Shown here piece after piece: positions 7,382 through 15,839 of a stretch of 22,469 nt of DNA. The stretch is from contig JASLAE010000314.1 of NCBI GenBank assembly GCA_030147305.1, forward strand, positions 1 to 22,469, read 5' to 3'. Under the pieces are notes generated by a model, which worked only from the letters and a program-made list of their open reading frames with translations, made no database searches and was not told the origin of the DNA. The translations under genes and the position numbers were made by a program. Origin of the DNA: Cesiribacter sp. (GTDB lineage: Bacteria; Bacteroidota; Bacteroidia; Cytophagales; Cyclobacteriaceae). The stretch's first letter is position 1; each line of letters starts with the position of its first letter.

Positions 7382-8533
7382 CTATGCTGATAGTTGTGTT
7401 TGCTGAAATTCTCTGAGCATGGTGGCAGCGGCTGCTACTTTAGCAGCATCCATTTCGTGCACCTCCACGCCTTTCCCAATCTCTTCCAGCAGCATGATGG
7501 TTAGCCGTCCTCCAAGATGCTCCTGAAACTCCCGGAGCCCCTGCAATAGGCTATCACTGCTTAGTTCTGGCACATATAAATCGAAGCCTAAGTTCCGGAT
7601 CAGGTTCAAAATGCGCAGCAGCGTTTGCTTCGGGATCATCTGCTGCAGATAAGAATAGGTCACATCCAGCGCAATGCCTATGGCAACAGCCTCCCCATGC
7701 CGCAGCTGGAAATCCGTGAGCTGCTCCAGCTTATGGGCGGCCCAGTGGCCAAAATCAAGGGGACGGGAAGAGCCCTGCTCAAAGGGGTCGCCGCCCTGCC
7801 CTATGTGCTGCAGATGCAGCTGGGCACAGCGGTAAATCTGTTCGTTCATTGTAGCTAAATCACGGGCTATTAAGCGTGGTACATCCGCTTCTATCTTTTC
7901 AAAAAAAGCGCTGTCTTTGATGAGCGCTACCTTGATTGCTTCTGCCATACCAGAGCGCCAGTCCCGATCACTAAGTGTCTTGAGGAAGCTGCTATCATTA
8001 ATGACAGCAAAAGGTGGCGCAAAAGTGCCCAGAAAGTTCTTTTTACCAAATGCATTGATGCTGTTCTTCACCCCTACTCCAGAATCGTTTTGCGCTAGCA
8101 CAGTGGTGGGAATCCTGATAAACTTTACACCCCGGTGAGCCACCGCAGCGGCAAAACCTACCATATCGAGCATAGCCCCACCTCCAATGGCCACTACAAA
8201 TGAATGACGATCTATTCCTAGATGGTTTGTAGCCTCCAGCACCCGCTGTAGGTGCTTGCGATTGTTTTTAGCTTCCTCGCCCCCCGGCACAAGCATAGGT
8301 GCATCCCGCAGGGTAAAAACTTGTTGATAGCGGGTAGCATAAAGTGCTATATCATTCAGGAGTTGCGGATGAGCGGCGGCTACCCCATCATCTACTACAA
8401 AAAGTACCTTTGGTATTGACTGACCTTTCAGTAAATTAACCAGGAGCTGGCTATTTTCATTAAATAGTGATTCGGTAAACAGCACCTGGTATTGAAAAGG
8501 AACAGAAAACGTCTGTTGGAGGACTCGTTTCAT
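7382..8533 (-). CDS. eboD: EboD, 3-dehydroquinate synthase-like protein
   Basis: A 383-residue member of the sugar-phosphate cyclase/dehydroquinate synthase family. The NAD-binding motif is AIGGGAMLDMVGF (115-127). Metal ligands fit Glu198 in GMAEAIK, His263 in DFGHWAAHKLE and His279 in RHGEAVAIG. Lys201 matches the lysine near the metal site. The phosphate-side motif differs from true dehydroquinate synthases: the usual RxxLNxGH reads RPLDFGH, with Asp for Asn and one residue fewer between Arg and His. The product may therefore be another cyclised sugar rather than dehydroquinate. It is flanked by eboC (76 bases upstream) and eboE (12 bases downstream), and no shikimate gene is nearby, so I assign it to the ebo cluster rather than to aroB. 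Confidence 0.88.
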   Translation of the reverse strand: MKRVLQQTFSVPFQYQVLFTESLFNENSQLLVNLLKGQSIPKVLFVVDDGVAAAHPQLLNDIALYATRYQQVFTLRDAPMLVPGGEEAKNNRKHLQRVLEATNHLGIDRHSFVVAIGGGAMLDMVGFAAAVAHRGVKFIRIPTTVLAQNDSGVGVKNSINAFGKKNFLGTFAPPFAVINDSSFLKTLSDRDWRSGMAEAIKVALIKDSAFFEKIEADVPRLIARDLATMNEQIYRCAQLHLQHIGQGGDPFEQGSSRPLDFGHWAAHKLEQLTDFQLRHGEAVAIGIALDVTYSYLQQMIPKQTLLRILNLIRNLGFDLYVPELSSDSLLQGLREFQEHLGGRLTIMLLEEIGKGVEVHEMDAAKVAAAATMLREFQQTQLSA

Positions 8534-8609
8534 GTGTGTTTTTGATAAATAATTATTAGACCGGCGGCAATCCTTATGCTGCTCTCCCCCAGTGAAATTT
8601 ATTCTACCA

Positions 8610-9545
8610 TCAGGTTACGGCAAAGCTACGGGCCAACCAGCGTGAAACGGGCAGCAGCAAAAGAATGGCCAGTCCCCACAGCCAGCCTGCAAAAGCAGTG
8701 GCCAGGGCGGCATTGAGCACTATCAGCGAAAGAACGCCAGCCTTAACAGCTTTGCCTATCAGCCGTGGCTCCTGTTTGCGTAAAGCTTCTATCAGAGGAG
8801 GAAAGATCAGGAAGGCAAAAAGGGCCACAAAAGGCAACACCTGCCACCAACCTGGTGCAGTAAAGAAAGCAAGAACCACAATTGTTAACACAACAAAACC
8901 ATACATAAATAATCCACCCTGCAGCGCCAGCCGATTATCTCCATGCACTTCTCCCCGGCTAATCATGGTGATAGCCGCTATGTATATGACTGGGATAAAT
9001 CCTAGATACCAGAGCTCCGGCAGCATTGCAGGAAGTGCACTCACGCCCAGCAGCAGGTTACCTCCCCTGCATAATCCCATGTTCAGCGGGCCGAAATAAT
9101 GCTGGTGTTTTCCCCAGGCATCATACAAAACAGCCAACATTGCTATGGCCAATGCCAGCACGCCACTGATCCAGGACACCTGCCATGCCGCCAGAACACC
9201 TATCAGCAGCAAGATGCCACCCAACATACTGGCGCTGGTAATGCTGGCCTGTCCGCTCGGGATAGCCCGCTCCGGCCGCTCCACCCGATCCAGCTCAGCA
9301 TCAAACACATCATTGAAAACCACCCCGCCCCCATAGAGCCCTATGGTGGATAGACAAAGCCATAACAGGGACGAAAGATGTATTTGCAATAGCCCCTCAT
9401 GCCCCATAGCTGCCTGTGTCAGTGCAACAGAGGCTGCAAAGCCTGCCCCTATATCGGCAATAGCCGTAACTATATTGGCAGGCCGCATCAGGCGAAGATG
9501 GGCCATGATGGTATTGATGGGAGATTTATGCAGTACTACAGACAT
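8610..9545 (-). CDS. eboC: EboC, UbiA-family prenyltransferase
   Basis: An integral membrane protein of 311 residues with about nine predicted helices. The first aspartate-rich motif NDVFDAELDRVERPERAIPSG lies at 78-98, with Asp79, Asp82 and Asp86 placed to bind magnesium and prenyl diphosphate. A second, reduced motif is YDAWGKHQHYFG (141-152), with one aspartate. UbiA enzymes transfer isoprenoid chains to aromatic or other acceptors at the inner membrane; the EboC acceptor is not known. The start is 3 bases after the eboB stop, so the two are almost certainly co-translated. The mevalonate-pathway enzyme HMG-CoA reductase nearby fits an isoprenoid substrate (inference). It could be misread as chlorophyll or ubiquinone biosynthesis out of context, but the ebo order is decisive. 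Confidence 0.92.
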   Translation of the reverse strand: MSVVLHKSPINTIMAHLRLMRPANIVTAIADIGAGFAASVALTQAAMGHEGLLQIHLSSLLWLCLSTIGLYGGGVVFNDVFDAELDRVERPERAIPSGQASITSASMLGGILLLIGVLAAWQVSWISGVLALAIAMLAVLYDAWGKHQHYFGPLNMGLCRGGNLLLGVSALPAMLPELWYLGFIPVIYIAAITMISRGEVHGDNRLALQGGLFMYGFVVLTIVVLAFFTAPGWWQVLPFVALFAFLIFPPLIEALRKQEPRLIGKAVKAGVLSLIVLNAALATAFAGWLWGLAILLLLPVSRWLARSFAVT

Positions 9546-9548
9546 GAC

Positions 9549-10475
9549 TTAATTGGGCACTATGTTGGAACTCCCGTTCTCTACCTTAGGTTCCTGGCCT
9601 CCCCTTAATATAGAATTGCCTGAGAACTTCTGCCGTTGATCAACCGGCTCAGCCTGTTGCCAGTCACTTTCCTTCATCTGGCCACTTTGTCCATAGGCAG
9701 CCAACGCATTGTAGTAGCAGGTTTGTTGTACATGCTCCTGCGGAATACCCCGCTCCAGCATTAGGGCAGCTGTTTTAGGGACTGCCAGTGGATCACTTAT
9801 GCCCCAGTCGGCAGCACTGTCAACAATAATGCGCTCCGGCCCATACTGCTTTACAATCTCTACCATACGCTCGCTGCCCATTTTGGTGTGCGGATAGATG
9901 GTGAAGGCAGCCCAATAACCACGGTCCAGCACCTCCTTTACCGTTTCTTCATTATTATGATCTACTATGACCATGTGCGGAGCCAGTCCATGCTCTTCGC
10001 TTACGTCCATGCTTCGGGTAGTGCCCCGTTTTTTATCGCGATGAGGGGTATGTATAAGTACCGGCAGGGCCACTTCTTTGGCCAGGTCCAGCTGCAGCCG
10101 GTAATATTTGTCCTCGGCCTGGGTCTGGTCATCATACCCGATTTCGCCTACGGCCACCACCCCCTCCTTGCCTACAAACAAGGGCAGCAGCTCCATTACC
10201 TGTTCGGCAAGGGCTTCGTTGTTGGCTTCTTTAGAGTTTAGTCCAATGGTGCAGTAGTGCCTGATGCCAAACTGGCTGGCCCTGAATCGTTCCCAGCCAA
10301 CCAGGCTGCTGAAATAATCCTGAAAGCTGCCTACTTTGGTCCGGGGCTGACCCAGCCAGAATGCAGGTTCTATGATGGCTACCACACCGGCCTTCCGCAT
10401 CGCTTCGTAATCGTCGGTGGTGCGGGAGGTAACATGTATGTGTGGATCGATGAACTTCATATCTGGTGCTTTCAT
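9549..10475 (-). CDS. eboB: EboB, TatD-family metal-dependent hydrolase
   Basis: This 308-residue amidohydrolase-superfamily protein has a full set of TatD-type metal ligands. These are His12 and His14 in FIDPHIHVT, Glu111 in VGEIGYDD, His142 in VLIHTPHRD, His173 in VDHNNEE and Asp219 in VDSAADWG. The core ends near residue 265; the last 40 or so residues are polar and look unstructured. A second ATG five codons in (at 10460) could also serve as start. The substrate is unknown. It follows eboA by 70 bases and precedes eboC by 3 bases. No signal peptide is visible, so it acts in the cytoplasm unless moved by other means. Confidence 0.92.
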   Translation of the reverse strand: MKAPDMKFIDPHIHVTSRTTDDYEAMRKAGVVAIIEPAFWLGQPRTKVGSFQDYFSSLVGWERFRASQFGIRHYCTIGLNSKEANNEALAEQVMELLPLFVGKEGVVAVGEIGYDDQTQAEDKYYRLQLDLAKEVALPVLIHTPHRDKKRGTTRSMDVSEEHGLAPHMVIVDHNNEETVKEVLDRGYWAAFTIYPHTKMGSERMVEIVKQYGPERIIVDSAADWGISDPLAVPKTAALMLERGIPQEHVQQTCYYNALAAYGQSGQMKESDWQQAEPVDQRQKFSGNSILRGGQEPKVENGSSNIVPN

Positions 10476-10545
10476 AAACGAATATATTTGGCGTTTCTAT
10501 GAGTAAGATAACTATGTTTGTCAATTCAGTAACAGCGTCATAAGA

Positions 10546-11457
10546 CTACTGGCAGTTATACTGCTGTCCCAGGCTGTTCCAGCTAAGCTGCCCGGCCGAA
10601 ATCCGTTGTGCAATCTCCCTGTGTTTTTTCAGAAACTGCTTAGCCTCAGGCAATGTGCTGGTGGAACAGGCAAGCAATGCAGCTTCGCGTTCAAGCACTA
10701 TTCCTTCTCTGCTTAACCGCTCAATATCTGAAAAGCCTCTTTCCTGTAAGTGAGGGCCAACAAATCGCCAAAGTTCGGGCGTAACACTGCGGTGTGCTGC
10801 CCAGCGTTCATGGGCAAAATCCAGCAGCATTTGAGACAACGCAGGATTTGTCCGTTTATCAGCACCCCAGATCTGATACAGTGGGCGATTCATAAAGACA
10901 GCCTTTAACACCATCTGATTCCAGGGCCCTTCCTCCAGGTATTCGGCAGGATAGGGATTGTGTAAGGCAATGGCATCGAACACAACGGATATATTTGTAC
11001 GAATGCCTTCGGCAGCTCTTTTTCGCAGTCCTGCAGGATGGGGTAAAAGGGGTAAGGCTGCATACAGAGCTGTCTGCTCGGCAACATCGGCAGTCTCTGC
11101 CAGCCGTGTGAGTGTGTTTATAAAGCGCTCTTCCTCCTGATGTGAATTTTCCAGAAGCAGCAGAGCTCTGGCTATTTGCAGCTGGCTCCAGTACTGGGGT
11201 CTAAAACCGGGCCGGATTTGTTCTGCCGCTGTTCCCTGTTCCTGTGAAAGGTTTATGGGCCTTGTTTCGAAGTAGCGTGATGCCAGGCTAAAGGCCAGGA
11301 AAAAAGTGCGTTCATTTTCCTTTACTTTCTTCCGCTGTTGAGCAAGCCAGTCACATGCATTGGATTGAGCCTGCTGGTCTAGCAAACCTTCAAGAAACAG
11401 AATGGCCTCAACAGGGTTCGCCTGTTGGGCTGAAGCTTCCGGTTGATGTGGTTTCAT
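10546..11457 (-). CDS. eboA: EboA family protein
   Basis: First gene of the ebo cluster, 303 residues and mostly predicted helix with no membrane segment or signal peptide. Family-like segments are QYWSQLQIARALLLLE (94-109), the central ALHNPYPAEYLEEGPWNQMV, and DFAHERWAAHRSVTPELWRF further on. EboA has no known catalytic motif, and its role in the cluster is not established; a helical scaffold or ligand-binding role is possible (inference). The assignment rests on these segments and on the conserved order eboA-B-C-D-E-F, all on one strand. The promoter must lie in the 573 bases shared with recD2, but I could not identify it. Confidence 0.85.
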   Translation of the reverse strand: MKPHQPEASAQQANPVEAILFLEGLLDQQAQSNACDWLAQQRKKVKENERTFFLAFSLASRYFETRPINLSQEQGTAAEQIRPGFRPQYWSQLQIARALLLLENSHQEEERFINTLTRLAETADVAEQTALYAALPLLPHPAGLRKRAAEGIRTNISVVFDAIALHNPYPAEYLEEGPWNQMVLKAVFMNRPLYQIWGADKRTNPALSQMLLDFAHERWAAHRSVTPELWRFVGPHLQERGFSDIERLSREGIVLEREAALLACSTSTLPEAKQFLKKHREIAQRISAGQLSWNSLGQQYNCQ

Positions 11458-12030
11458 AAATGTCTTAAAAAATAATCCTACTGATCATAGTCGCTTCTAT
11501 TTACCTGTTCTGGAAATTCACGCCAGTCACAGCGACACATGAGCAACAGCCAATTGCAAAGAGAAGTAGTCTGCTGAGAAAAAAAGTTTTAGGCTACATC
11601 CTCCTATAGGTACTCCATGGTAAGCTAAATATATTAAATTCTCTTCTGTGAACAGCAGCTTTAATCGACCAAAACCTTATTTATAAACTGCAAAGCCATC
11701 AATTAAGATAACAAAGACTTCACTTCCTTGCAATTGATCATTGCATCCAAGAACAATGAATAAATCTATCCACTTACCATTAGCTTTCATAAGGTAGTCT
11801 TTGGCTGTTTTATATCTGATTAAAGTTATTTTAAATGTATCCTATTATCAGCGGAAGTTTAGGCGATAACATGAAAAACAAGGTCTGTAAATGGCTGGCT
11901 GTCTACAGGCGCTTTCTTAAAAATCATCGTGCTCTCCTGGTCTGTATACCTACAAAAACAGCGTCGGTGAAATGGTTTTATGCTTTTTCCTGTTTACATT
12001 TTGATAAGTTATATAAATAATTAGAAATAA
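11458..12030. other. 573-base divergent intergenic region between eboA and recD2-like gene
   Basis: This AT-rich region must contain the start signals for the ebo cluster (minus) and the helicase gene (plus). A weak -7-like TACATTTT at 11995-12002 could serve the helicase gene, without a good -33 partner. For eboA I found no convincing promoter. A minus-strand open frame at 11677-11841 is described separately. No tRNA or repeat was seen. Confidence 0.5.
11677..11841 (-). pseudogene. possible gene remnant or very small protein
   Basis: On the minus strand a frame is open from 11841 to a TAA at 11677, 54 residues in all. It includes an internal ATG at 11790 that would give a 37-residue peptide. 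The translation reads like real protein, for example KTAKDYLMKANGKWIDLF followed by hydrophobic strands (EVFVILIDGF), and a stop precedes it with no start in the first part. That pattern would fit the 3' end of a decayed gene. I recognise no family, and in AT-rich DNA a frame of this length can occur by chance. Confidence 0.2.
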
Positions 12031-14529
12031 ATGTCCAGTGCTCCCATAGCCATAGACCGATCTTCCGGTGCCCTGGAAAAGCTTTCGGGTATTGTAAAAC
12101 GGGTTACTTTCCATAGCCCTGAATCGGGCTGGTCCGTGCTGAAAGTCACACCCTTTGGCAGAGATCATGACGAGATTGCTGTTACAGTGCACCAGTCAAA
12201 AGTATTTGCCGGTGCCACTATCGATTTTTTTGGAGAGTGGGTGAATCATCCTAAGTTTGGCAGGCAGTTCAAAGCCATCCGTGTAGAAGAACGCAAACCC
12301 GCCACCACCAATGCGCTGGAAAAATATCTGGGGTCTGGTCTTATCAAGGGTGTAGGGCCCGTAACGGCAAAGCGCATCGTAAAATATTTTGGCAAAGATA
12401 CCCTGGATATTTTTGAGCACGACATTCACCGCCTTACTGAGGTGCCGGGCATTGCAGAACTAAAACTGGCCTCAATTCGCCAGGCTTGGATTGAACATCA
12501 GGAGATCAGAAATGTCATGATGTTTTTACAATCGCATGGCATCAGCACCCTGTATGCAGTAAAGATCTACAAAACCTATGGACAACAGGCTGTGGCCATT
12601 GTATCAGAAAACCCCTATCGGTTATCTGAAGATATCTATGGCATTGGTTTTTTCAGCGCCGACAAAGTAGCCCTTAGCTTAGGGCTTGCTCCTGATTCTT
12701 CACCGAGGGTAAAAGCTGCTATAGGGCATGTGCTGCAAAATGCCCGCGAAGAAGGCCATTGCTACCTCACCCGGGAACAGATCCTGGAGCAGGTGCTTGA
12801 ATTAATCAATCTTAGCAATCCTCAGCGCATTGTAGCGGAATTGCAGGAGATGGAAAAGGCAGACGAACTAAAAATTCGTTACCTGCTGAATGCTGAAGAA
12901 CTGGTGCAAACCTGTTATTATGCCCATTCTCTCTTTTTTGATGAAAATTACATCGCTGCCAAAGCCAGAAAAATGGCGACAGGCCAACTGAACCCGGACC
13001 AGGGTAAAATGCAGCGGTGGATTGAGGGCTACTGCCAACAGAAGGGCATACAACTGAGCGACGAGCAGCTGCAGAGCATCATGCAGTTAGCCGGCTGCCG
13101 CATGGGTATTTTAACTGGCGGACCCGGTTGTGGTAAAACCACCACTACGCGGGTAATGGTGGCATTGCTGCAAGCCATGGGCAAAGATGTTTTGCTGGCT
13201 GCACCTACCGGTCGTGCAGCACAGCGCATGAGCGAGGTAATTGGCCTGGAGGCAAAAACAATACACAGGCTGTTGGAGTGGGATCCAGCTGCCGGGGGCT
13301 TCAAACGAAAAGAAGAAAACCCACTGGATTGTAATTTCCTGATCATCGATGAATCTTCTATGCTGGATGTACACCTGGCCGCTGCCCTGTTGCGGGCGGT
13401 TCCGCTTCATGCCCAGCTGCTGCTGATTGGTGATGCAGATCAGCTGCCTTCAGTCGGCGCCGGTAATGTATTTAAAGACTTGATCGCATCGGGGGTAGTG
13501 CCCTGTGCACGGCTTACCAAGGTGTTCCGGCAGGCACAGGAATCAAAGATTATTACTTACGCACACCAGATCAACGGGGGCACAGTACCTAAAATAGATT
13601 CTCCTTTTCATAACCCCCAGCTGTGGAGCGAGAAATCGGATTGTTTGTTCATAGATTCTGAAGAAGCTACGCAGGAACAATTGCGTTTCATTTCGCGGGT
13701 TAAACGCAATTATGTTCAGGAACGGGAAGAGGCAATGCTGCAGGCTGCAGAGCCGGAAGAGGTCTACCTAAAAAGCCAGGAGCTTAGCATACCACAAAAG
13801 TTTGAGCATGTAGATCTTGATAAATTAATCCATGCCGATACGCATACGGAAGAGCTGCACGAGGTGCTCAAACGCGTTCATCCATGGTCTTCGCTGCATT
13901 GGGGATATACTGCTGTGGATATGGTAGAAAAATTGTATAAATCCATCATCCCCAAATATTTTGGAGCTGGTACCGAAATACAGATCCTCTCCCCCATGAG
14001 CAAGGGAAGCCTGGGCACCCACAACCTCAATGAGGTAATTCAACAGGCCGTGAATCCTGCGCAGATGGGCAAGGCACAATTACAAATTGGCGGACGCCTT
14101 TTCCGGGAGGGCGACCGGGTTATTCAACGCCGCAACAATTATGACCTGAATGTTTACAACGGAGATATTGGCCGCATCCTGAGCATAGACCCGGAAAACA
14201 TGACCTGCCTGATCTCCTACACCTCAGGTAAAGAAACAAAAGATGTTGCCTATGAAAAGGAGCACCTGCAGGAGCTGGATTTAGCCTACGCCATCACCAT
14301 CCACAAATCACAGGGCAGCGAATTTGAAGTAGTCATTATCCCCATCATGAATCAGCACTTCAACATGTTGTTTAGAAATCTGATATATACCGGCCTTACA
14401 CGCGCTCGTAAATTAGCCATATTCGTAGGGAGTCGCTCTGCGCTGAAAACATCAGTAAACAAGCAAAACACAGCTCTACGCCAAACCGCCCTGCAATGGC
14501 TTATGCAGCATGATCTGCCCACAGGCTAA
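12031..14529 (+). CDS. recD2: RecD2-type SF1B ATP-dependent DNA helicase
   Basis: An 832-residue 5'-3' helicase of the RecD2/TraA-like group, which works without RecBC in DNA repair. The N-terminal part has the OB-like and helix-hairpin-helix region (GSGLIKGVGPVTAKRIVKYF near residue 98, then a second at LTEVPGIAELKLASI). Motif I is GGPGCGKTTTTR (about 363-374), motif II is IDESSMLD near 440, motif III is GDADQLPSVGAGNV, motif IV is TKVFRQAQ, motif V is AITIHKSQGSEFEVVIIP, and motif VI is YTGLTRARK near the C-terminus. All key residues are intact. A segment of about 70 residues between motifs IV and V (encoded near 13700-13905) is charged and longer than I expect for RecD2. The gene stands alone, divergent from ebo and convergent with the HAD gene. 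Confidence 0.93.
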   Translation: MSSAPIAIDRSSGALEKLSGIVKRVTFHSPESGWSVLKVTPFGRDHDEIAVTVHQSKVFAGATIDFFGEWVNHPKFGRQFKAIRVEERKPATTNALEKYLGSGLIKGVGPVTAKRIVKYFGKDTLDIFEHDIHRLTEVPGIAELKLASIRQAWIEHQEIRNVMMFLQSHGISTLYAVKIYKTYGQQAVAIVSENPYRLSEDIYGIGFFSADKVALSLGLAPDSSPRVKAAIGHVLQNAREEGHCYLTREQILEQVLELINLSNPQRIVAELQEMEKADELKIRYLLNAEELVQTCYYAHSLFFDENYIAAKARKMATGQLNPDQGKMQRWIEGYCQQKGIQLSDEQLQSIMQLAGCRMGILTGGPGCGKTTTTRVMVALLQAMGKDVLLAAPTGRAAQRMSEVIGLEAKTIHRLLEWDPAAGGFKRKEENPLDCNFLIIDESSMLDVHLAAALLRAVPLHAQLLLIGDADQLPSVGAGNVFKDLIASGVVPCARLTKVFRQAQESKIITYAHQINGGTVPKIDSPFHNPQLWSEKSDCLFIDSEEATQEQLRFISRVKRNYVQEREEAMLQAAEPEEVYLKSQELSIPQKFEHVDLDKLIHADTHTEELHEVLKRVHPWSSLHWGYTAVDMVEKLYKSIIPKYFGAGTEIQILSPMSKGSLGTHNLNEVIQQAVNPAQMGKAQLQIGGRLFREGDRVIQRRNNYDLNVYNGDIGRILSIDPENMTCLISYTSGKETKDVAYEKEHLQELDLAYAITIHKSQGSEFEVVIIPIMNQHFNMLFRNLIYTGLTRARKLAIFVGSRSALKTSVNKQNTALRQTALQWLMQHDLPTG

Positions 14530-14616
14530 GCTTAAAAGCATCATGATTGCACCTAATCTTTCGGGTTAATAATAGCACAAACTTTCCTGCTATTGGCAGT
14601 ACTGATAGCTTTTGGG

Positions 14617-15435
14617 TTAACCGGATATCTTAAATTCCTTCTTTTTTACTTCTCCTGGCTGCAGCCACCATTCAAGCGGAAATTTGATTTCACTTACACC
14701 ACTCACAATAAGGTCTGGCTTAAAAGCATACTTGATCAGATCTTCCCTGCGTGCAACACCCGACAACACCAGTATGGTCTTATAGCCCATCTGTACCCCG
14801 CCTTGTATGTCTGTCGACATGGTGTCACCTATCACGGTTGTTTCTGCAGTTTGCAATCCCATGGCTTTGCGGGCAGACCGCATCATGACCGGGCTGGGCT
14901 TACCTACTTCAAATGCTTTGATGCCGGTTGCCTCTTCTATCATGGCTGTAGTGGCAGCAATCCCTAAGTTGTTCCAGCCCTTTTTCTTTGGTGATGGGTC
15001 CCGGTTAGTGGTAATAAATTTAGCACCCTCCAGGATCATGTCTACAGCACGTTGAACCATTTCCAGGGTAAAATTCCTGCCTTCGCCAAGTACCACAAAA
15101 TCAGGATCTGTCTCCACCATGGTTAATCCGTTTTCATGCAGACTGGTCAGCAAACCGCCTTCACCAAGCACATAAACCGTTCCATCTGGCTCCTGGCTTG
15201 CCAGGAACTGACCTGTAGCCATAGCACTGGTGAAAACATGTTTTTCACTTACGCTAATACCCAGTTTTTTAAGCTTTCTTACAACCTCCAATGGTGTCCG
15301 CTGACTGTTATTAGTCATGAACATAAAGGGTATATCCTGTTTGATAAGCCTGTCTATAAATAAATCAGCACCAGGAATAAGTCTGTCGCCACCATAGATA
15401 ACGCCATCCATATCAATCAGTAAACCATGTGCCAT
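14617..15435 (-). CDS. HAD-superfamily subclass IIA phosphatase (NagD-like)
   Basis: A 272-residue cytoplasmic phosphatase. HAD motif I is LIDMDGVIYGG (residues 6-16, Asp8 nucleophile and Asp10), motif II is FMTNNSQRT, motif III uses the Lys in VGKPSPVM, and motif IV is IGDTMSTDIQGG. The large cap between motifs II and III marks subclass IIA, which includes NagD and 4-nitrophenyl phosphatase-like enzymes acting on small phosphorylated metabolites. The substrate cannot be read from the sequence. In the cap, the stretch NRDPSPKKKGWNNLG replaces the more usual proline- and glycine-rich loop, which may affect specificity. The gene is convergent with recD2, with 87 bases between the stops and no strong terminator there. 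Confidence 0.9.
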   Translation of the reverse strand: MAHGLLIDMDGVIYGGDRLIPGADLFIDRLIKQDIPFMFMTNNSQRTPLEVVRKLKKLGISVSEKHVFTSAMATGQFLASQEPDGTVYVLGEGGLLTSLHENGLTMVETDPDFVVLGEGRNFTLEMVQRAVDMILEGAKFITTNRDPSPKKKGWNNLGIAATTAMIEEATGIKAFEVGKPSPVMMRSARKAMGLQTAETTVIGDTMSTDIQGGVQMGYKTILVLSGVARREDLIKYAFKPDLIVSGVSEIKFPLEWWLQPGEVKKKEFKISG

Positions 15436-15484
15436 GATCTGTATTTTAAAAATTAAAATATATAAGAGCTAAAATAGCCTGCCT

Positions 15485-15492
15485 CAAATTTA
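15485..15492 (-). promoter_or_regulatory. possible -7 box for the HAD phosphatase gene
   Basis: CAAATTTA on the plus strand reads TAAATTTG on the minus strand, an exact match to TAnnTTTG. It lies 50 bases upstream of the HAD start codon. No TTTG-like -33 box stands at the right spacing, so the call is weak. Confidence 0.3.
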
Positions 15493-15765
15493 CAGCTGTT
15501 TTATCAATAAAACGTAAGTTTTTTGAAAATACAGGTTATTTCTTTGAGTTAGTTTTAAAAATAAATCTGTAATTGAGTAACTTATTCTTAATTTTTCAGG
15601 CATAATTTTAATAATAATATCATCTTCCGTTAATAGCTCAATTAATTGACAATTGTAGTAACTGACAGCAAATAACAACTTGCACAACTATAAACTACAG
15701 CTTTGTATTGATAATGCTACTGATATAACTGCATCAACACTACGCTATTCCGGATATTGAGCCTG

Positions 15766-15797
15766 TTTGCTAATGCAGAATCCTTCTTATATCTTGG
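15766..15797 (+). promoter_or_regulatory. putative Bacteroidota promoter of the DUF819 gene
   Basis: TTTG at 15766-15769, a 20-base spacer, then TATCTTGG at 15790-15797 match TTTG-N20-TAnnTTTG with one mismatch. Transcription would start near 15804, about 36 bases before the ATG. Confidence 0.55.
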
Positions 15798-15839
15798 CTT
15801 CAGGCCTTATATAGGAAATATAATTAGTAGCACCCTCCC

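Larger units (their letters stand above)
15436..15839. other. 404-base divergent intergenic region upstream of HAD and DUF819 genes
   Basis: A strongly AT-rich region holding likely promoters for both flanking genes (listed separately). The open frames in it are short, mostly start at non-ATG codons, lack ribosome binding sites and resemble nothing known, so I do not call a gene. Confidence 0.6.

Noticed and set aside
8665..9099. 144-codon frame antisense to eboC
   Set aside because: It is low-complexity (Ser, Pro, Ala rich), as expected from the complement of a membrane protein gene.
11835..12020. 61-codon plus-strand frame just before the recD2-like gene
   Set aside because: No ribosome binding site or recognisable sequence is seen, and it overlaps the likely recD2 promoter region.
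14571..14594. AATAGCA / TGCTATT inverted repeat between recD2 and the HAD gene
   Set aside because: The stem is short and AT-rich with a 10-base loop and no T-run, so a terminator call is not supported.
15490..15687. 65-codon minus-strand frame between the HAD and DUF819 genes
   Set aside because: It starts with TTG, has no initiation signal, and lies in very AT-rich promoter DNA.
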